In this document: piece by piece, positions 58,257 to 64,000 of the stretch
Position numbering within the stretch: position 1 is the first letter of the stretch
Layout of the letters: every line of letters begins with the position of its first letter
From: Dysidea avara
Taxonomy: Eukaryota; Porifera; Demospongiae; Dictyoceratida; Dysideidae
Direction of reading: 5' to 3'
Length of the DNA stretch: 64,000 nucleotides
NCBI RefSeq assembly: GCF_963678975.1
Contig: NC_089278.1
Coordinates: 15,729,959-15,793,958, forward strand
Notes under the pieces: generated by a model
What the model was told of the DNA's origin: nothing
Databases searched by the model: none
What the model saw: only the letters and a program-made list of their open reading frames with translations
Translations under genes and position numbers: made by a program

Positions 58257-58851
58257 TAGAGCTGGGAGATAATTTAGATAAATAAAAAAGATTATCGAGA
58301 TACAGTGGATCCTCAGTTATCCAAACAGCTTTGTTCTTATAGTTTGCCAAAAGTGTTCAGATAAGTGAAATTGTCCGGATAACTGAAGCTCATTGATTTA
58401 TATACAGAGCTTCGTTCAACTACTCTAATAGAATAGTCATTTACTCTAATAGGGTGCACACTAATGACAAAATACTCTAATAGAACAGTCACATTTGGCG
58501 TTCAGATGATCGAGGTGTTCGGATAACCGAGGTTTGGATAAGCAAGGATCCACTAGCTGTACCAAAATGACCTATTGTAATTAAGATAACAATTTTACTT
58601 ATTGAGATAATAATAAATCTCTGTAATCTATTGTATATCAACCACACTCAGATGGAAAGCTTGTGGAAAAGTGTCGAATTGGTTAGGGGAAGTGATAAAA
58701 TTACTGACTTAATTGAGCACTACATGACATCAAGTCAACAAATACGTATGTAAAATGCATACTAAGCAGTGCTATGACATTACTCCATTATTGAGATAAA
58801 ATGGTTGTCAATAATCGAGTATATAGGTTTTACTATTATCGCACAGCCCTA
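58257..58851. mobile_element. hAT-type element with nested pogo/Tigger-like MITE
   Basis: Ends TAGAGCTGGGAGATAAT / ATTATCGCACAGCCCTA. Perfect 8-bp duplication ttgaccag (58249-58256, 58852-58859). It contains the insertion at 58303-58555. Confidence 0.8.
58303..58555. mobile_element. pogo/Tigger-like MITE
   Basis: Inverted ends CAGTGGATCCTCAGTTATCC / GGATAAGCAAGGATCCACTA with TA at the left border. Its middle carries three TACTCTAATAGAA-type motifs (58423-58490). Confidence 0.7.
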
Positions 58852-58856
58852 TTGAC

Positions 58857-59290
58857 CAGAAACCAGCCTCAGAATACTTTCATGGCACCTTGGCAGTATC
58901 GGTTAGGTATATCCGAATTTTGCCAGGATTGGTGATCACTACATAGGAATTCTGCAGAACTAACAATTTTCCATCCATCTTTCATTGTAGAATCAATAGA
59001 TACATGGTGCACATTAAATAACTACTAAAATGTGGTGTGCTCTAAAAAGACTCTAGTGCATTAAATGGAACTGGCTATTCACCATGTGGTGTCGTGAGTT
59101 TGCAATTATGTTGTCCTTTGTACGTTCTCCTTTCAAAAAGATAGCAAGGTTAGCTAGCTAAGTAGTAGCTAACTAATGAATTTGATGGCAAAGTGACTGT
59201 GATTTTCTGATATGTATAGTTACTAATGCTATTCAAAGTTTGTTGAATTGAAATGGGTAGTTATAGTGCTGCTAAGAGTTAATCTCAATA
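58857..59290. other. Repeat fragment and unassigned DNA
   Basis: 58857-58925 is an inverted fragment similar to 31935-32020 (gccaaggcaccatgaaggta type). No gene in the rest. Confidence 0.4.
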
Positions 59291-59291
59291 G

Positions 59292-60558
59292 GCAGGAAGA
59301 AGTTATTGTGCTATCTGATTCTGATGATGGTTGTGCTGATGAAAATGGATCTGACACTGAAGATCTGAATTACCACTGATTATACCAAGCTCTGATAATG
59401 ATCCTGCATCGGAGTTACCAGATAGTGGGATGTTGATTGTACCAGAGTCTCCTCTGATGAAAGAAAAGCAACTAAAGTAACCATTTTATGTCTAACTTAT
59501 TTAGTACTTGACCAATATCTAGGTATGGTGATGAGTATACAGACAGCGACTCTTCAAATGAATCCACTTCTCCAGTGCAGCTAATTCAATTAGAGTAAGT
59601 GTTGCTTTTTCTTCCTATATTGGAACAAATTCTTACACAAGGAAGCATCTCTATTCGGTAGAGGGCATTGTCAGATTACTACTTCATCCATCTCTGAAGT
59701 CATCAGGATTTGTTTGCTCTAAAGTGCCAACCTCTGTTTCCAAAGGAGTATCATTTGTCATTGATCTGGAATCCCTTGACAGCAAAGATGGCGTGTCTGC
59801 AGATGACATAGGCGTGTGGAAAAATAATAAGAGTTGACACCAGTTACATTCATGTCACTATGGGAAAGTCTTCTGTGAATGTAGTTCAAAAATGTACTTC
59901 AAAAGATTGGAAATCAGGTGCGTACTCAGTTAAGAGGGTGTACAGGACACGTGGTACAGACAAGAGCCTTAAGAAAATTACAGCATTTGTTTATGGTGAG
60001 TGATTGCTATTAAAATGTATGCATATCGATTTATTAAAGGTTGCATCACACAGTAAACACAGGCTAATAAATTTCAGCAAATGCACTGCCACTAGTATGT
60101 AGGCTATGAAGCTAGTAGCACTTGTATAGGCTGCACTATACTGGCTGTTTGACATTCACTGTTAGTTTCTAATGTTATGCACTAATTTTAAGACTATACA
60201 GTGGAACCTGTCTAAAGTGATCACCTTTGGGCCAGAAATATCTGGCCTTTATAGAGAGGTGGCTGCCTAACTCAATATTCTCCATAAAGCAGCTATAGGC
60301 CACAAACCAAGGTTTGGCCTTTATACAAAGGTTCCAGGGACTTATTTCGTCAGGTTTAGTTACACATGCATGCATTTAGCTACACTTCAGTACACCACTT
60401 ACATAACTGACAGACTACAAAGCAGAAAAGAGCCAGAAGCTAGGCAGTGCCAGTCGGTGGAGACAGTGCATTATCAGCTGATTAAGTTGACTAGACTTCC
60501 TCAGGGTGAAAGGAAAGCAGTGGTTTATACTATAGAACTTCAGCCTATTAGATCATAA
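59292..60558 (+). pseudogene. Decayed multi-exon gene with SUMO-interaction-like motif
   Basis: Coding-like blocks on the plus strand. 59292-59475: acceptor ctcaatag, then QEEVIVLSDSDDG, a hydrophobic core VIVL followed by acidic/Ser residues as in SUMO-interaction motifs; a 1-nt shift near 59367 is needed to go on to LPDSGMLIVPESPL. 59522-59595: flanked by ctag and GTAAGT, encodes YGDEYTDSDSSNES. 59665-59999: VSFVIDLESLDSKDG and VYRTRGTDKSLKKI, with a frameshift near 59830 and a GTGAGT donor. 60405-60558: VETVHYQLIKLTRLPQ. The pieces share style and strand, but frameshifts occur in three of them. It resembles multi-copy genes often spread by transposons; family not recognised. Confidence 0.4.
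60190..60345. mobile_element. Tigger-like MITE fragment
   Basis: tacagtggaacctgtctaaa at the left and caaaggttccagggac at the right resemble inverted ends of pogo/mariner-type MITEs. It sits inside the decayed gene above. Confidence 0.35.
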
Positions 60559-60559
60559 A

Positions 60560-61054
60560 GACGGTGAACTGATAACTACACAATTGGAAATCCAGGAATC
60601 AAAATCATGAGGTGAGCTTTAATTAGAATCACAATAAGAATGGACTGTAAGTATATAACCTGTCTTTGTGTTACAGAAGCGAGTACAGAACTATAGAGTA
60701 GTACAGCTAGTTTACTCACCGTAATGGCTGTAGGCTGTAGCTGGCCGCTTTGTGAGAGGTCTTTTGTATAGCGAAGTGCTGTTTGGGACTGCTAAAGCTG
60801 GCTGTTACACGTGCTACAGAGGTGACTGCTTAAGGGTGCTAGCGGGTTTTTGAAGCCATTCAAGGGACAACCCACATAACCACATGCAGCTGTTACATCA
60901 TAGTTGGCAATATTACGCATACTCAAAGTATCCGTGTTAGGCGGCCGTATTTTATGCCAAAGAAATTGGCCAAGAAACAGCCTGTTTCGTTTGAAAACCA
61001 CCACGAAAATGATTGTCTGGGTGCCCAAGAGTGACAATAGAGTGAATTAGCCTG
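60560..61054. other. No gene recognised
   Basis: No frame is convincing; the minus-strand frame at 60792-61037 has no recognisable domain. Confidence 0.45.
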
Positions 61055-61062
61055 AAAGTAAG

Positions 61063-61709
61063 TAGAGGTGTACCGATACGGGTTTTTGGTATGTACCGAT
61101 ATCCGATATTGATGCAACCAAAGAAGCCGATAACCGATAGTCGATCCGATATTTTTTAAGTACACGAAAATGTACAATTACCTACCCTATGTACAACATG
61201 TGCATGTATTCATTGCTATACTGTACCTGTGGTGGTATACAGCTTGAGTTTCTGTTGTGCAATCCAGACAATTAGGCACCCACAAATATTTTTATGTATA
61301 CTCCCATGAAGCCTAAAACGGATATTTCTGCATTACTCCGCATTCTAATGACTTGTGAGGAAGCTGATACAGCAAGTTTCCTTGGTTATCCTGTGACCCT
61401 TCTTTTATTACAAAGGTACTCTATAACTGCTTCATTTGTAAAGACTGAACACTAGAATCGTGCACATTTATATGGCTTCTCGTAGCGTAGCGCTTGTTGC
61501 AGAGTGAACAATAAGCTACTGGCACTAATGAACCACATGAATAACGTAGAAAACCAATGCACAATCCGTTTATGTACAAACCATTGCTACTGTATAAATA
61601 TCGATAGCTATATCGGTCCTCCTGCTGTTCTGTACCGATACGGATATTGGTAAAAAATGCCATATCGGTGGCCGATATTGTAGCCGATCCGATTATCGGT
61701 ACACCTCTA
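61063..61709. mobile_element. hAT-type element (tagaggtgtaccgata ends)
   Basis: Ends TAGAGGTGTACCGATA / TATCGGTACACCTCTA. Perfect 8-bp duplication aaagtaag (61055-61062, 61710-61717). Subterminal ccgatat repeats. No transposase. Confidence 0.87.
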
Positions 61710-61804
61710 AAAGTAAGTGCTAGCTTTGAAGACACGTGTGAATACAAGCTGATTTGTAACCAACACACGTTCTTCCTGTGTTTTCTCGAGTGATAGAGTG
61801 ATAG

Positions 61805-62385
61805 CAAGAGTTAATAATAAGAGAGGAGAGTGTCTAACACCGCATAGTCCTGTAATAGATGATTGCGCAGAAGTTTAACGGCTTCTTTTCCGCGTAACGT
61901 ACCGACTGGCTAGTATATTTTCGCATTTAACCACAAAGGCTATCCCAGACAAAAGGGCGTGCGTTCAACTCGATGTTCAAGTTCACCATGAAGAGCATCG
62001 CTCTGTTGCGTAAAGAAGTGTGGCTGTTAACCTCGAAGATAACTCTGGGGGAGAGCGTCTGAGAAACCAATAAACACTGTATCTATGACTGAACCAAAGG
62101 CGGAGTATCGCTTCGAATTTTCACTGCGTCGCCATGTTACCCTACCTTTGAGCATTCTTCAATTGAAGGAGCACTGTTCCCTGTACATACAGCTCAGTCT
62201 TTAGTTCAGTCTTCGAATATTCTCGAGGATTCATCACGGTGCGGCTAAACTAATTGCGGTAAGGAAACGAACAAATACTAGAAGCCTATATGTTACACGG
62301 AAAGGAAGCCATTTAACTTCTGCGCAATCATCTATTACAGGCCTATACAGCGTTAGACACTCTCCTCTCTTATTATTAACTCTTG
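61805..62385. mobile_element. Element with ~85-bp terminal inverted repeats
   Basis: The left arm CAAGAGTTAATAATAAGAGA and its right counterpart match over about 85 bp with a few differences (both contain tgtaatagatgattgcgcag). The flanking 7-mer gtgatag is on both sides. The ~400-bp centre shows no clear frame. Confidence 0.75.
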
Positions 62386-62417
62386 GTGATAGTGTACGCT
62401 GGTAAGTTATATTTGTA

Positions 62418-62545
62418 ATTGTACACCTGTTCTTAGGTAGTGACGATGGATGTTCCAGCTGGGTTTATTACCTATATTACAAGACGTTATGAGGCATTAT
62501 CAAAGAGCAGGCTTGGCGACTCCACAAGCTATAGGAAGGTGTCCC
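62418..62545 (+). other. Possible short exon (MDVPAGFITYITRRYEALSK)
   Basis: An acceptor-like cctgttcttag is followed by VVTMDVPAGFITY and an open run to about SYRKVSRCVKK. Preceded by no visible partner exon. Weak. Confidence 0.2.
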
Positions 62546-62603
62546 GGTGTGTAAAGAAAAGGAACAAAAGCTTTTCTTTTGTTCAGAACTTCATTTATTA
62601 TAT

Positions 62604-62695
62604 AGTTATACAACGGCCACGAGTGCTCTGCCTGATATAAATGCACGAGGCAAGTGCGTTTATACAGGCAGAGCACGAGTGCACGTTGTATAACT
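62604..62695. repeat. Long hairpin
   Basis: Arms around gagtgctctgcctg (left) and caggcagagcacgagtgc (right) pair over ~36 nt with few mismatches, with a ~17-nt loop. Confidence 0.7.
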
Positions 62696-63419
62696 GTTAT
62701 GTACCACTCACCTAATAGGTGGGGAGAGTCTCACAAGACAGCTGTAACACTTATAAAGGCCAGGTTTCTAACATTGATAGTGGGTAACCAAGCCGGACGT
62801 TGCGATGACGTTCCCCCTGCAGTACTGCAGCCACCTGAGATATTGAAAGCTAGTACGCTATGGGTTATATCACTAACCTGCATTCGCTGTTCGACTCTCA
62901 TCATGTAGTGCTCAGCATGCCAGCGTGCCATATAGACTAAGCACCAGACTAATCGCCATAGTGATTCTCTCGAGCGAAAAAAAGCAGCTAAATAGACGGT
63001 TTAAGTAAACAAAACCTAACTATTAAACGATACTAGTCTAATTCTTACTATTCACACTGGCTAAACTCGAATCTGGTGGCATGACAAAACTGGTTACCAC
63101 AATCGAACGTAAAGGTTAGTATTATTTAGAATATATTTATTTTATTGAGTCATTGTCGAAGTGGACTACAGTTTAATCTGGGCTAAGATGGCACCAGACT
63201 AGTAAGGTGTATAAGTACGTTTATATAAATGTAGACTAGAGTTGTTGCCACCCGCGTTGGCTTTTTCGATCGCCATTGGCTGCTTGTAAACATTATACGT
63301 ATTGGTGACGTTATGGCCCACAATCGACCTTTACATGTCAGGCTATAAAAGAATTCGAGTGATCGGTGAAGTGTCTTTCCACCTATTAGGTGAGGTGTCG
63401 TAGTGGTCTTGGCCACCGG

Positions 63420-63605
63420 CACTTGTGCTATGCTGCACAAAACCACAGCCATTGCAATATCTGTATATTGTACTGCGGTCGGTGCATTATAACGTATAAT
63501 GCACTCGTTGTGGTCTACAAAACCGCAACCAGTGCGTTATAAGTTATAATGCACTCACTGCGGTCTGCAGCAGTGCAATATACAAATTATAGCACTGGCG
63601 GTGCC
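63420..63605. repeat. Cluster of alternating inverted repeats
   Basis: Units such as gcattataacgtataatgc (a palindrome), cactcgttgtggt and its inverse accgcaaccagtg, and cactcactgcggt alternate. Any of several stems is possible. No gene visible. Confidence 0.6.
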
Positions 63606-64000
63606 TTTGAACTGCCCACGCAGAGTGGTACATAACTTGTTATTTGATAAAGTTGGCATTTGTGGTTTATTAGAATTTGTTGTAATAACTGGTCAGTGTG
63701 CGCATGTTCTACACTGCATTGTAAAAGGCGATATTCTGGAATACACGATAGTCGGATCTCTACCAAACTTTTGGTGGACCATCAGTGATAAATTTGTAAA
63801 CTTTTAGCGCATGGAATTATAATTGATGTGATCCAGCACGAAGTTACAAGGCCTGGAAGTCAAACTTTGCTCGTCGGCACTCGCTCTTTGTTTTATAACT
63901 CAAGAAAGAAGAAGTGCAAAGACAAATCTATGCGCTAAGTTTCCACCACAAGTTTATTGAAGAATCTTCACAGTTAATTTGATGCCTGTGCAAGCAGCCA
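63606..64000. other. Right edge, no gene recognised
   Basis: A 68-codon open frame (63601-63807) has no splice context or known motif; I do not call it. Confidence 0.4.

Noticed and set aside
62440-62640. 66-codon frame as a complete gene
   Set aside because: The second half enters a long hairpin; only a weak exon candidate is kept.

Overview
The window looks like nuclear DNA of an animal: AT-rich, with short GT-AG introns, a TRIM protein with RING, B-boxes, coiled coil, filamin and NHL repeats, a tRNA-Ile(UAU) with the usual short intron, and Ty3/gypsy, Ty1/copia and hAT-type transposons. Gene structure and repeat style suggest a demosponge such as Amphimedon, but this is inference; nothing in the sequence proves the species.

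Positions 1-48200 are three diverged tandem copies of one ~16 kb unit (about 1-17217, 17218-33535, 33536-48200). Each unit carries, in order: a non-coding 3' flank; an intronless TRIM-NHL gene on the minus strand (1638-3842, 18006-20189, broken copy 39558-41751); a conserved 39-codon terminal exon on the minus strand (4434-4550, 20856-20972, 42342-42458); exons of a WDR4/Trm82 homologue on the plus strand (non-catalytic subunit of the tRNA m7G46 methyltransferase); and the last exons of an unrecognised plus-strand gene that ends the unit (17215, 33532, 48197). The window starts just after the sequence that follows this last gene, so a further unit may lie upstream.

The units have decayed separately. 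No copy keeps every WDR4 exon: unit 1 has exons e1-e4, unit 2 has e1 and e4-e10, unit 3 has e3-e7 and half of e8. Units 2 and 3 carry a tRNA-Ile(UAU) gene antisense in a WDR4 intron. Unit 1 gained a 3.9 kb terminal-inverted-repeat element (11271-15213) and two copies of a repeat that carries a CCAAT box, E-boxes, an ATG, a short open exon and a splice donor. Unit 3 gained a young, defective Ty3/gypsy element (34758-39112, minus strand; 246-bp LTRs, 5-bp target duplication) and a deletion that fuses WDR4 exon e8 to a hAT-type repeat.

Positions 48200-64000 are a different, transposon-rich region: nested inverted-repeat elements (48945-50860 with 49041-49841 inside), a BED zinc-finger transposase remnant (51250-51661), a CARD-like terminal exon (54484-54828, minus), a truncated copia element (55190-57337) and a hAT MITE (57569-58053) both nested in an older TA-flanked element (54918-58201), two more hAT-type elements (58257-58851, 61063-61709), a long-TIR element (61805-62385), a decayed gene with a SUMO-interaction-like motif (59292-60558), and unusual inverted repeats near the right edge.

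The host genes point to post-transcriptional regulation (TRIM-NHL ubiquitin ligases/RNA binders; WDR4 and tRNA). Any functional link between them is inference from position only.
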